Positions 16,085-24,717 of a DNA stretch of 40,188 nucleotides are shown one piece after another (the first letter of the stretch is position 1; each line of letters begins with the position of its first letter). The stretch is from Prolixibacteraceae bacterium (GTDB lineage: Bacteria; Bacteroidota; Bacteroidia; Bacteroidales; Prolixibacteraceae). Position numbers and translations under genes: made by a program. Below the pieces are notes generated by a model. It searched no databases and had not been told where the DNA came from. It saw only the letters and a list, made by a program, of their open reading frames with translations. Where the stretch lies: contig JANXYV010000198.1 in assembly GCA_025355875.1 (NCBI GenBank), positions 1 through 40,188 of the forward strand, given 5' to 3'.

Positions 16085-17470
16085 TTATTCTTTCGTTTTT
16101 TCAGGAACAGGTTCTTCATTGTCGCGAATAATTGCCTTTGCACCAATCTCATTCTTTACCGAAATTCCTTTGTAGCCATTGTTCCCGGTGATAATGGCAT
16201 GTTTGACTCCTGGTTTCACCCAGATGCTTTCTGGTCGACGCTTTTCTCCGCCGTAAGTCCATTGTTTCACTTCGTCGGTCTGTGTTCCGTCGAAGGTACA
16301 ATCCTGAACCTGCAATTTTCCGGCTTCAGCAATGATGGCCCAGCTTGGGTGATCCGGGTCTTTCGAGACATGGTTGCTCGAAAAATAGCAATTCAGGAAC
16401 GAAACGCTGGAATTGCCTAACACCTGAACGTTTTGCTGAACCGGTCCCCAAAAACCGCAATTGGTAAACCGCACGCTTCCTTCGCAGCCTTTTTCGACAA
16501 TGACTTGTGTGCTTCTTCCAGCCAGATGCGAATTGAACTGTCCGTTGGTAATGAGCAATCCCTGCGATTGGATGGCTTCGACCACAATGCAGGTTTCTGT
16601 AGCATCGGCAGCAATTCCTGAAAACTGACCGTTGCACTCACCGCTCCAGTTGCCGTTTTCGGTATGAATAAAACGATAGCCGATTTTCGCCGGAAACACA
16701 AAAGCATTGGTCATGTATTCCCAGTCGCTGCGACCGATAATGAATGCTTCACAATTCTGTTGCATGTATTTAAATATTTTCCAAAAATCGCCGTTGGTGG
16801 CTTTGCTTCCCCAGAAATGACAGTGAAACTGCACATTGTCGATGCGGCCAATATCGCCAACACTTTCGACAAAAATTCCACGACGAAGCACGCATCCAAA
16901 CACACTGTTGATGCGGTGGCGGCCATTTTCGTATGGTCCGGCATGAATTCCGTTGTAACTGTTAATGAGGGTGATATTTTCGATGGTGCAGTCAAAAACC
17001 GTTGAATCGGGTGAATTGCCACCAATGTGAAATGTCCAGGGATAAGCATGAATATCATCGACCGATTGTTCAGGATAAAAAACGGTAATTCCTGAAACAG
17101 CCGACGAATTGCGCATCTCAAAGAGTGCCGGCGCTTTTTCATTGTCTCTTCCGCCAGTTGCCAATAGGATGGTTCCATTCAGAGGTTCCCACGAGCGAGG
17201 CGCAATATTTTCACCTTTCAGCGACACGCCATGTAATAGTAAACTGCCTTTGATCAGAAATTTTCCGGCAGGTACCAAAACCATTCCTCCTGAAACCGCT
17301 GCGGAATCAATGGCCTTCTGAAATGCGACCGTATTGTCAGTGGTTCCATCGGCGACAGCACCAAATTTTAAAACTGAAAATGGACTGGTTACAACTTCCT
17401 GTGCCGAAAGACCTGATAATAATATACCTGTTAGCAAATAGGCAAGGAATTGCTTAAGAAAGATTTTCAT
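16085..17470 (-). CDS. Secreted right-handed beta-helix protein (pectate lyase 3 type)
   Basis: This protein has 461 residues with a signal peptide (ending GLSAQ, about residue 24). FSVLKFGAVADGTTDNTVAFQKAID at residues 31-55 is the standard opening of the Pectate_lyase_3/GH28-like beta-helix fold. Later turns show repeated inward stacks: TIENITLINSYNGI, VRFTNCGFWG, SVSFLNCYFSS, LQVQDCTFDG. I see no clear GH28 active-site set (no NTD/DD/GHG/RIK combination), so lyase, hydrolase or binding activity is open. It is followed after 3 bp by the cytoplasmic GH140 gene. Confidence 0.75.
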   Translation of the reverse strand: MKIFLKQFLAYLLTGILLSGLSAQEVVTSPFSVLKFGAVADGTTDNTVAFQKAIDSAAVSGGMVLVPAGKFLIKGSLLLHGVSLKGENIAPRSWEPLNGTILLATGGRDNEKAPALFEMRNSSAVSGITVFYPEQSVDDIHAYPWTFHIGGNSPDSTVFDCTIENITLINSYNGIHAGPYENGRHRINSVFGCVLRRGIFVESVGDIGRIDNVQFHCHFWGSKATNGDFWKIFKYMQQNCEAFIIGRSDWEYMTNAFVFPAKIGYRFIHTENGNWSGECNGQFSGIAADATETCIVVEAIQSQGLLITNGQFNSHLAGRSTQVIVEKGCEGSVRFTNCGFWGPVQQNVQVLGNSSVSFLNCYFSSNHVSKDPDHPSWAIIAEAGKLQVQDCTFDGTQTDEVKQWTYGGEKRRPESIWVKPGVKHAIITGNNGYKGISVKNEIGAKAIIRDNEEPVPEKTKE

Positions 17471-17525
17471 ATTTCAGGTTTAAGTATGAACTGTATTTTG
17501 AAATTCTAATATTCAAACTTACTTC

Positions 17526-19700
17526 TTATTTTTCAATGAGTACCAGAGCACCATTGGCCGGAATCTTAATTTTTTGTCCGGAGTATTTCGTTTCAAGCTG
17601 ATCTTCGGGTGTCAAAAATACCAGATTTTGGGCTTTTGGAAGATCGACTGCTACCTCCATATCCTGCGTAAATTCTCCGTTAATGACGACCACTGCCCGT
17701 TTATTGGTTTTGTGATTGATAAAAACCGAGTATAATCCATAATGCTCATTTCCCTTGGTAACTGTGGCACCCAGGGTATCACGAAATTCGCCATGCCACA
17801 GGTAATCGGTATAAGTCTGTCGAAGATGATCGACCTTTTCGCCATACGAAATTGTCTTTGGAAAATCTTCGAGATGACCTTTGAAAAAATACGGTTCATA
17901 ACTGATGATGTAATTACAGCGCAAACAAATATTAATTTGTGGCCGGGCATCGAAGTTCATGGCACCAATCATCTGCAAACCATAGGGATCGATGTATTTC
18001 TGAATGGGTGTATGCCAGATTCCCTGACGCGAATAGGAAACACTGTAGATGTTTTTCTGGAAATCATTCACTGCCTCGCCGGTAATCATGAAATCAGGTT
18101 TTTGAGCATCCGAAATATCCCGAAATCCCTTTGCCAATGGGACATCGCCTTCAAAAACACAAGCCGGGACATGATGACCATGAGAAGGATCCCAGCAGTA
18201 ATTGGCCCCGTAATGGTGCTGACATTCGTCGTACAACATGCCCGAAGCTCCCAAATCAATACTCTTCTGAAATTCCTTGTCCGCAATATTCCTCCAGTCG
18301 ACTGACATCTGGCACATGGGAATCAGGCGGCGGGTATTTAATCCGGTAAGTTGTGTAATGGTTTGATAATTATATCCTTTCGCCGGAAAATGATTTCCGT
18401 AGGGATCTTTGATGGTGTATTTATACAATTCGTCTTTGTACCATTCGGTGCTTTCGTCGACCCAGGTATATTTGTTGAAAAGAATGATGTGGACACCCAT
18501 TTTTTCGCATGCTGCAATGGCACCTTTCAGTTCCTGCCAGGTTCCGAGATGCGGATCGGTATTGTGCGATGGATTGCCCCGGTCCTGACCACCACCATTC
18601 CAGCCTACCAGATGAATCGCCGCAACTCCATGTTTGGCGCATTGCTTTGCGTATTCGACCAATTGCGTATATTTTACACGATATTCTTCCTCAGGTGAAT
18701 TCATTTGCAACTGAAACCAGGAATGCACTTCTTTGGCCCACTCCGGAAGTTCCGGATTCTGATGCCAGGTAGCTAACCATTTTTTATATTCGTCCCAACC
18801 CTTGTGCCACGAACCCTGATAAGGATTAAAAACAACCGGAGACAAAGCATATTTATCACCCGGATTAATGAAACTCATGTGCCAGAATTTCATTTCAACG
18901 CACGAAACAACTCCACTTTCAATACTGTCGGGATAATTCCCGCCCCAGCCATCACCCAGGCCAGCACCCGGTTTGAGCTGAAACGCGCATTCAACGCGCT
19001 CTTTGCATGAATAATCATGAACACCCATGTACAAACCCTGATCATCATGGGCAATCAAGAGGTGCAGCGATTCGGTGGTGCCATGTATTTTCGTGGGATA
19101 ATCCACGCCCCAATAACCAGCCTCATTCCAGAAATATGGATAAAGTTCATCGGTTGCAGCATGATCGTAATCGTTTTTAACTAATAGCAGCGGTTTGGCT
19201 TTTTGGGCTGGTTTAAGGTCACCCAAAGCCGGCCAAGCCACCGACTCAATTACAAAAGGACTTTTGTTATCAACGTCCATATTAAAAGTCAATCCATTGT
19301 CATCAATTTTTACAGTGCCGGTAAGGGTTATATCCAGTATTCCGGCTCGCTCGCTTTGAAGGTTCTTCCAGGTAAACGTGATTGATTTTTTATCAGCAGA
19401 AACCACGGATGAAACCAGCTTTTGCTTATTTCCCAAAACCGGATTATTTCGTTTTTCAGGAGCTGGGACCAGTAATTCGAATGACAATGCCAATTCCGGA
19501 CGTTTTTGTATCTGCCACCCAGTTAGGTTATTTGAAAGAGAAAGCAAAGCACCCGTTTCCCGATCGAAAATGACTTTCAGTTGTTGGTTTTCCAAAACCA
19601 GGCCTTTGGGCTCGTTCGTTAATTTGGTCTCACTAACCGGCATGTTTGCCTGGGTTACCAATAAAAAGCAAGAAAAAAAAAGAGAAAGCAAATATTTCAT
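17526..19700 (-). CDS. Putative secreted glycosidase with central TIM barrel (DUF6259-like)
   Basis: This 724-residue protein has a signal peptide (ending VTQAN, about residue 19). The N-terminal 300 residues are beta-rich (LVLENQQLKVIFDRETGALLSLSN, typical of galactose-mutarotase-like supersandwich domains). A TIM barrel follows from about residue 310: AKEVHSWFQLQMNS, AAIHLVGWNGGGQDRGNP, VHIILFNKYTWVD, SGMLYDECQHHYGANYC, and DFMITGEAVNDF near 540. A small C-terminal beta domain ends the protein. Asp/Glu in MLYDECQ and ITGEAV are the likely catalytic pair. I associate this layout with the uncharacterised DUF6259 family, but only from memory. The substrate is unknown; location with GH140, GH28 and GH92 genes points to a pectic or hemicellulosic side chain. 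Confidence 0.6.
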   Translation of the reverse strand: MKYLLSLFFSCFLLVTQANMPVSETKLTNEPKGLVLENQQLKVIFDRETGALLSLSNNLTGWQIQKRPELALSFELLVPAPEKRNNPVLGNKQKLVSSVVSADKKSITFTWKNLQSERAGILDITLTGTVKIDDNGLTFNMDVDNKSPFVIESVAWPALGDLKPAQKAKPLLLVKNDYDHAATDELYPYFWNEAGYWGVDYPTKIHGTTESLHLLIAHDDQGLYMGVHDYSCKERVECAFQLKPGAGLGDGWGGNYPDSIESGVVSCVEMKFWHMSFINPGDKYALSPVVFNPYQGSWHKGWDEYKKWLATWHQNPELPEWAKEVHSWFQLQMNSPEEEYRVKYTQLVEYAKQCAKHGVAAIHLVGWNGGGQDRGNPSHNTDPHLGTWQELKGAIAACEKMGVHIILFNKYTWVDESTEWYKDELYKYTIKDPYGNHFPAKGYNYQTITQLTGLNTRRLIPMCQMSVDWRNIADKEFQKSIDLGASGMLYDECQHHYGANYCWDPSHGHHVPACVFEGDVPLAKGFRDISDAQKPDFMITGEAVNDFQKNIYSVSYSRQGIWHTPIQKYIDPYGLQMIGAMNFDARPQINICLRCNYIISYEPYFFKGHLEDFPKTISYGEKVDHLRQTYTDYLWHGEFRDTLGATVTKGNEHYGLYSVFINHKTNKRAVVVINGEFTQDMEVAVDLPKAQNLVFLTPEDQLETKYSGQKIKIPANGALVLIEK

Positions 19701-19726
19701 AAGCCAATGATAATATTTCCAAAGTA

Positions 19727-21028
19727 CTATTTAACCTGTAAAAATTCAACCTTCTGAAATACCATTCCATAGTGTGAACCGGGAGGGTTGGCAATGATTT
19801 TCATTCCATTCCAGTCTGGAGCAAAATTTCCTGAATAAAGCAGCCAGGCTGTTTTCCCATCGTTGCTGATAAATTTGGATGGGATATTTACAAAATAAGC
19901 TTGCTCCCCAAAATCTTTCAGGTAAGTGACTATTTTCCATGGTCCGGTAATTTGGTTAGCTTCCAGGATATAGGTGTTCATCTTTGCACAAGTATTTCCA
20001 CCATCGGTAACGCACATCAGGTATTTTTTTAATGGGGCATTAAAGGTTACTGTAACACAGCCCATGTTGTTGTTCCATTCGAGCAGTGGTTTGATTTTTT
20101 CGAAATCATTGGACCAGATGGCTTTGCCTTTTTCATCATACCCGGCAAAGAACTCGTATTTGGATCTGTCGTTCATATTTTCAATAGTTGGCGTCACCCT
20201 CATCAAATAGATTTGGTCTCCGGTTATCCAGCTATCGTTCCAGAAGCGGGGTTTCGGATCCGAAATATCGGCTCCATGCGCCACCAGGTAAGCTTTTCCA
20301 TCCGGAGAATACTGCATATTTTTACCAAAATCGACAAAATGCGGCGAACCAATTTTAACCGGAAAACCATTCAATCCGGTTTCACCAAACAAAGCCTTTT
20401 CAGGAGTGGGCGGACATTCCGTCCAGCTATGACCATAATCTTTTGAAACCCTGAAACCGACGAATGGCCCCATCCATGGCCAATTGTAAGTTTTATCTCC
20501 GTATTTGGTTTGACCGTTTGGGTCGAGGCAATAAGTCCCATAATACCAAACTCCGTTGAAAATCAGACTTCCGCAGGGATACCTGCCATGATAAGGCATC
20601 GCTGCAGATCGATATAATCCAATACTGTAAGCAGTTAAGCTTGCCGGATCATTGCCTATAATCACGCCTTGTCCGGTTGTGTTATGGGTTTGACTGTCCC
20701 CTGAATTCGACTCCTCCCGATAGCCATCGAGTCTGGTGCTACTTCCGTCAGTCCATGGTGAATACAAGGTATCGTTTGAAGCCCAGGTTGGGTACCAGGT
20801 ATCGCCATAATGAAACCCGCTTTTTATCCCCAAAAACTTAATTCCAGTCAAGGTTTCTGACTTCTGAAACGGACAATCAGCAGGGATTTCCGATTTCCAG
20901 ATAAAGGGTTCAAAATTCAGGACATCGGGTTTTAGCTGCGCATTGGCAGATATGCTAAGCCAAATGAAAAAACAACTCAAGAATGAATTCCAATTCTTAA
21001 TCGACAGAAGGTTTTTATTTAAATCCAT
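19727..21028 (-). CDS. Secreted beta-propeller protein (DUF4185/GH43-like fold)
   Basis: This protein has 433 residues if it starts at MDLNKNLL (21028), which places a hydrophobic signal segment (FLSCFFIWLSISANAQ) about 15 residues in. The longer frame from 21073 adds only polar residues. The mature part has recurring FGDTWYPT-like and GSLIFNGVWYYGTYC, DYGHSWTECP, YLVAHGAD, YLMCVTDGG and AWLLYSGNF strands, the pattern of a five-bladed propeller as in DUF4185 and related glycosidases. Candidate acidic residues exist but none can be assigned. The gap to the preceding GH92 gene is 49 bp. Function is unknown; a glycosidase or lyase on a plant glycan is plausible. Confidence 0.62.
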   Translation of the reverse strand: MDLNKNLLSIKNWNSFLSCFFIWLSISANAQLKPDVLNFEPFIWKSEIPADCPFQKSETLTGIKFLGIKSGFHYGDTWYPTWASNDTLYSPWTDGSSTRLDGYREESNSGDSQTHNTTGQGVIIGNDPASLTAYSIGLYRSAAMPYHGRYPCGSLIFNGVWYYGTYCLDPNGQTKYGDKTYNWPWMGPFVGFRVSKDYGHSWTECPPTPEKALFGETGLNGFPVKIGSPHFVDFGKNMQYSPDGKAYLVAHGADISDPKPRFWNDSWITGDQIYLMRVTPTIENMNDRSKYEFFAGYDEKGKAIWSNDFEKIKPLLEWNNNMGCVTVTFNAPLKKYLMCVTDGGNTCAKMNTYILEANQITGPWKIVTYLKDFGEQAYFVNIPSKFISNDGKTAWLLYSGNFAPDWNGMKIIANPPGSHYGMVFQKVEFLQVK

Positions 21029-21077
21029 ATCATTAAGTTTAATAAATTTAGTATCCTTCACTCTATATTTCAAGGCT

Positions 21078-23333
21078 TTATTCCATCGAAAACACCATTC
21101 CAGGCTTGTTGCTCATCTGGAATTCAAGCGTTCCTCCTTCGAGTAATTGCTGATGGCTGATGTATCCTTTCGGATAATCCTGGCCGTTCAGAGTTACTTT
21201 TTCGATGTAAATATTTTCTCCGGAAAGGTTTTTCGCCAGAACAGTGAAGGTCTTTTTATTTGGAAGATTGATAGCCAGTTCTGCAAACTGAGGTGTTCCG
21301 AAAACATATCGTCCATCAGCCGGATTAACCGGATAAAATCCGCAGGCGCTGAACACATACCAGGCCGACATTTGCCCCATGTCTTCGTTTCCGCAAAGTC
21401 CATCGGGTTTATTGGAGTACAAGGTGCTCATGATCTGATGAACGCGCTGCTGCGTTTTCCAGGGAGCATCACCAAAATTGAAGAGATAGGCCACATGATG
21501 GCTTGGCTCATTGCCTTGAGCGTATTGACCAATCAAACCGCTCACATCGATTGGCGTATCTTTATCCTGTTTCGAACTTACCGAAAACAGCGTATCCAGT
21601 TTGCTCACAAAACCCGCTTTTCCGCCCATCCCGTTGATCAATGCCTGAATATCCTGAGGTACAAACCAGGTATATTGCCAGGAGTTTCCTTCAATAAAAT
21701 CGCTGTGGGCATTTACCGCATCGTAGGGGTCAAAATCTTTCCTGAACTGGCCTTTCGAATCCTTGCCACGCATAAAACCAATGCTGGTGTCAAACAGGTT
21801 ATCAAAGGCTTTTCCACGTTTTGAGAAATAGGTGTTATCATCAGTCTTGCCCATTTTCTGCGCCATTTGGGCAATACACCAGTCATCAAAAGCATATTCG
21901 AGTGTTCGGGCAACCGAAATAGTCGGAGCCAAATCACGAGGAATATAGCCGTGTTTTTTCAAGCACTGAATGTCAAAATCATCCTGCATGGCACTTTTTT
22001 TCATGGCTTCGAAAGCTTTTTCAGCATCGAACCCGCCGATTCCTTTCAGGTAGGCATCTACAATTACAGGAATGGAATGGTATCCAATCATGCAATTGGT
22101 TTCGCTGTTGCACAAGGGCCAGATCGGAAGCAAACCATATTGTTCGTATTGAACCAGCATCGAATTGATGATGTCGGAAACCGAATTTGGTGCCATGATG
22201 GTGTACAATGGGTTAGCTGCGCGAAAAGTATCCCAAAGTGACAAGCCGGTCATCATTGAAAATCCATTGGTTTTCTGAATCTTGTGATCAAATCCCATGT
22301 ATCGTCCATCTACATCGCTGGCTGTAAACGGCGCTACACATGAATGGTAAAGTGCGGTATAAAAAGTTTCTTTATTGGCCTGATTCGGGTCTTTGACCTG
22401 AAAGGTTTTCAGGATTTCATTCCAGTTTTGATCAGCAGCTTTTACCACTTTGTCGAAGTTCCAGTTGGGGATTTCGGCATCCACATTTTTCAGAGCTCCT
22501 TCCACATCCACTCCAGAAATGCCAACTTTTATCAAAAGCTGTTTATTCTTCGAAATGTCAAAAACCAGATTGGATTTCACATGCATGCCTTGAATTTCCT
22601 TTACATTTTCAGTCACTTTTCCATCGGCATAAAAAGATGCGCTTTTGATGGGTCGCGAAAGCCGTGCTGCAAAGAATACCGAATGTTCAGCAAAGTATTT
22701 TTCCTTTCCTTCGCCCCAGCCTTTTGAGCGGTGCGAGCCAACAATCAAGGTATCGTTCACGATTTTGATGGTTCCATTCAGGATTGAATCGGTTTTAAAA
22801 CTGTGCGCCAGATCAATAACCAAATTGCCTTTTTCATCCTTCCCAAACGAATATCGGTGAAATCCAGCTCGTTTGGTGGCAGTCAATTCAGCCTTAATCT
22901 GGTAATCGTCGAGTATCACCGAATAATAGCCAGCTTTGGTCATTTCAGACCGATGTGAAAAACGTGAACGATAGCCGTTGTTCGGCTTTTCACGTGTTCC
23001 GGGTTCAAATTTGACCGGACCAATTGTGGGCATCATCAACACATCGAGCAATTCTCCACGACCGGTTCCGCTCAAATGGGTATGACTGAAACCCATGATC
23101 GAATTGTCAGAATAATGATAGCCTGAGCACCAGTCCCAGCCTTCGTTGTAAGTATCCGGACTGAGCTGAACCATTCCAAACGGAACGGTTGCTCCCGGAA
23201 ATGTATGCCCATGACCGGATGTTCCGATCATGGGATTGACATAGCTGGTCAGTGACAAATCTTTGGGTCCGGAATTTGTGCATCCCAAAAGAAAACTCAG
23301 CGCAAGGACTGACAGAGATATTTTCGAATTCAT
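21078..23333 (-). CDS. GH92 alpha-mannosidase lipoprotein
   Basis: This 751-residue protein has the lipobox LLGC with Cys18, so it is anchored to a membrane. Family GH92 hallmarks are clear: YVNPMIGTSGHGHTFPGATVPFGMVQLSPD at the start, GFSHTHLSGTG, IEGNSWQYTWFVPQD (catalytic acid region), GNEPSHHVAYLFN, and GNEDMGQMSAWYVFSACGFYPVNP carrying the catalytic base region. GH92 enzymes are calcium-dependent exo-alpha-mannosidases, mostly 1,2-linked. Length is normal. It is the most confidently identified enzyme in the second gene run. It starts 25 bp after the interrupted GH28-like gene. Confidence 0.93.
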   Translation of the reverse strand: MNSKISLSVLALSFLLGCTNSGPKDLSLTSYVNPMIGTSGHGHTFPGATVPFGMVQLSPDTYNEGWDWCSGYHYSDNSIMGFSHTHLSGTGRGELLDVLMMPTIGPVKFEPGTREKPNNGYRSRFSHRSEMTKAGYYSVILDDYQIKAELTATKRAGFHRYSFGKDEKGNLVIDLAHSFKTDSILNGTIKIVNDTLIVGSHRSKGWGEGKEKYFAEHSVFFAARLSRPIKSASFYADGKVTENVKEIQGMHVKSNLVFDISKNKQLLIKVGISGVDVEGALKNVDAEIPNWNFDKVVKAADQNWNEILKTFQVKDPNQANKETFYTALYHSCVAPFTASDVDGRYMGFDHKIQKTNGFSMMTGLSLWDTFRAANPLYTIMAPNSVSDIINSMLVQYEQYGLLPIWPLCNSETNCMIGYHSIPVIVDAYLKGIGGFDAEKAFEAMKKSAMQDDFDIQCLKKHGYIPRDLAPTISVARTLEYAFDDWCIAQMAQKMGKTDDNTYFSKRGKAFDNLFDTSIGFMRGKDSKGQFRKDFDPYDAVNAHSDFIEGNSWQYTWFVPQDIQALINGMGGKAGFVSKLDTLFSVSSKQDKDTPIDVSGLIGQYAQGNEPSHHVAYLFNFGDAPWKTQQRVHQIMSTLYSNKPDGLCGNEDMGQMSAWYVFSACGFYPVNPADGRYVFGTPQFAELAINLPNKKTFTVLAKNLSGENIYIEKVTLNGQDYPKGYISHQQLLEGGTLEFQMSNKPGMVFSME

Positions 23334-23358
23334 GGTACGGATTGTTTGTTGTCTGTTT

Positions 23359-24630
23359 TTACTTCTTCACTTCTTTCACATTATCAATGATATATGGCAC
23401 GCTGCTGCACCCATTTTCAAATTTAACCTTCTCCAGAACGATCGAATTTCCGGAATTGCAGTTCATGATTGGCGCTGCACCCTTTTTTGCCAAGGTGACA
23501 TTCCGAAGTTTGATCTGATTAAATTTGCTGGCATAAAAAAGCGCCAGAGAAGGCAGAATTGCTCCTTCAAAATCGCCTCCGCTATATTCGGTCCCCTCGC
23601 GAAAACTAAAACTTGAGTTCTCAACATTCAGATTGAATTTCAAATCTGAATCGCCCTGAATAGTAAATGCAGCAAGGATTCCGGTGGCTTTGATTCGTTT
23701 AAACTGAACATTGGTAGCTGGCTGACCGGTTTGCCAAAGTCCATCCTTAAAATTATAGAGGTAAAACTGATCGGCATTTTCAATGTCCATATCTTCAATC
23801 AGCCAGTTTCCACTAATCATTTCTGGGTTTTCATCTTTAGGCGAAAAATGAACAAAAACGCTTGGCATATTCGCCTTTCCTTCAATTTTATGTGCGTATT
23901 CACCGGGTTCCCAAACATGGCACTTCCTGACCATCAAATTGAGACAGCCTAATCTGAAAGCATTACACGATGTATTAATCTGACAATCGCTTATGCTGAA
24001 ATCGCGGTTGTCATTTCCGGCGAAAGCATCGTCACCGGTTCTGAAATCGCAACCGGTTACCGTGAAATTATCGCAGAATCGCGTGTGCAGTCCATCGTGA
24101 CCGGCACGAATCAAAACATGATCGACTGTTCCAAACGAGCAATGCCGGCAATTGATGGCTCAGTTTGCCGAATTTTTAATGGTAATGTCGCGGAAAGTGA
24201 TGTTCTTGCAGCCAATCAGCCGGATGCAGTGCGGCCCACGAAAACCCTCTTCGCCTTTGGGATTGTAGCAATCCACGCCATCGATGATTCCTTCACCCTG
24301 AATGCTGATGTCCGAAAGGTCTTTACCGAAAATGAACGCGTCATTTTTATAATCGGCATATTTGTCGCTTCCTTTCAGGATCGCTCCTTTTTCGAATTGC
24401 AAAGTCACCTTGCTTTTCAACTGAATTCCTCCGGAAAGATAAGTTCCTGCTGAAAAAAGAACCACTCCGCCACCTTTTTCAGTGCAGGAATCGATGGTTT
24501 TTTGGATGATTTCAGTCATTAAACCAGCTTCAGGTTTTATACTGACTGTGAATGCTACTTCCTTTGCAAAGGCGGGTGACCCAAACAATACTGCAATCGC
24601 AAGCATGAAAATTATTCCTATTCTATTCAT
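23359..24630 (-). pseudogene. GH28-like polygalacturonase interrupted by an in-frame TGA
   Basis: Translation from the ATG at 24630 gives a signal peptide (MNRIGIIFMLAIAVLFGSPAFA) and a beta-helix start (GGGVVLFSAGTYLSGGIQLKS). It then runs to NSAN followed by TGA at 24160-24162. The same frame continues without shift: AINCRHCSFGTVDHVLIRAGHDGLHTRF, then TGDDAFAGND and further helix turns to the stop at 23359. GH28 relatives have Trp after NSxN, so TGG has become TGA by one base at 24160. Full length would be about 423 residues, normal for the family. The GDD motif and preceding acidic residue are intact. TGA is a normal stop elsewhere in this window (the oiaC-like gene ends with it), so this is a nonsense mutation or a sequencing error. 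Confidence 0.82.
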
Positions 24631-24651
24631 ATATAATATTTTAACACAAAG

Positions 24652-24711
24652 AACACGAAGGTATTCACAAAGGCACACAAAGTTTTCTTCGTCTCATTGT
24701 GTCTTCGTGTT
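24652..24711. repeat. Inverted repeat (AACACGAAG/CTTCGTGTT) between two secreted-enzyme genes
   Basis: Perfect 9-bp arms at 24652-24660 and 24703-24711 flank 42 bp of A-rich sequence containing CACAAAG words. The element fills the 87-bp gap between the 1207-residue glycosidase gene and the GH28-like gene. Repeats of this wording are common in Bacteroidota intergenic DNA. It may weaken read-through into the genes downstream. Confidence 0.5.
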
Positions 24712-24717
24712 TAATAA

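Noticed and set aside
23359-24114. Separate 251-residue gene downstream of the TGA
   Set aside because: Its apparent start is an internal TTG within a continuous GH28-like frame, so it is the second part of one interrupted gene.
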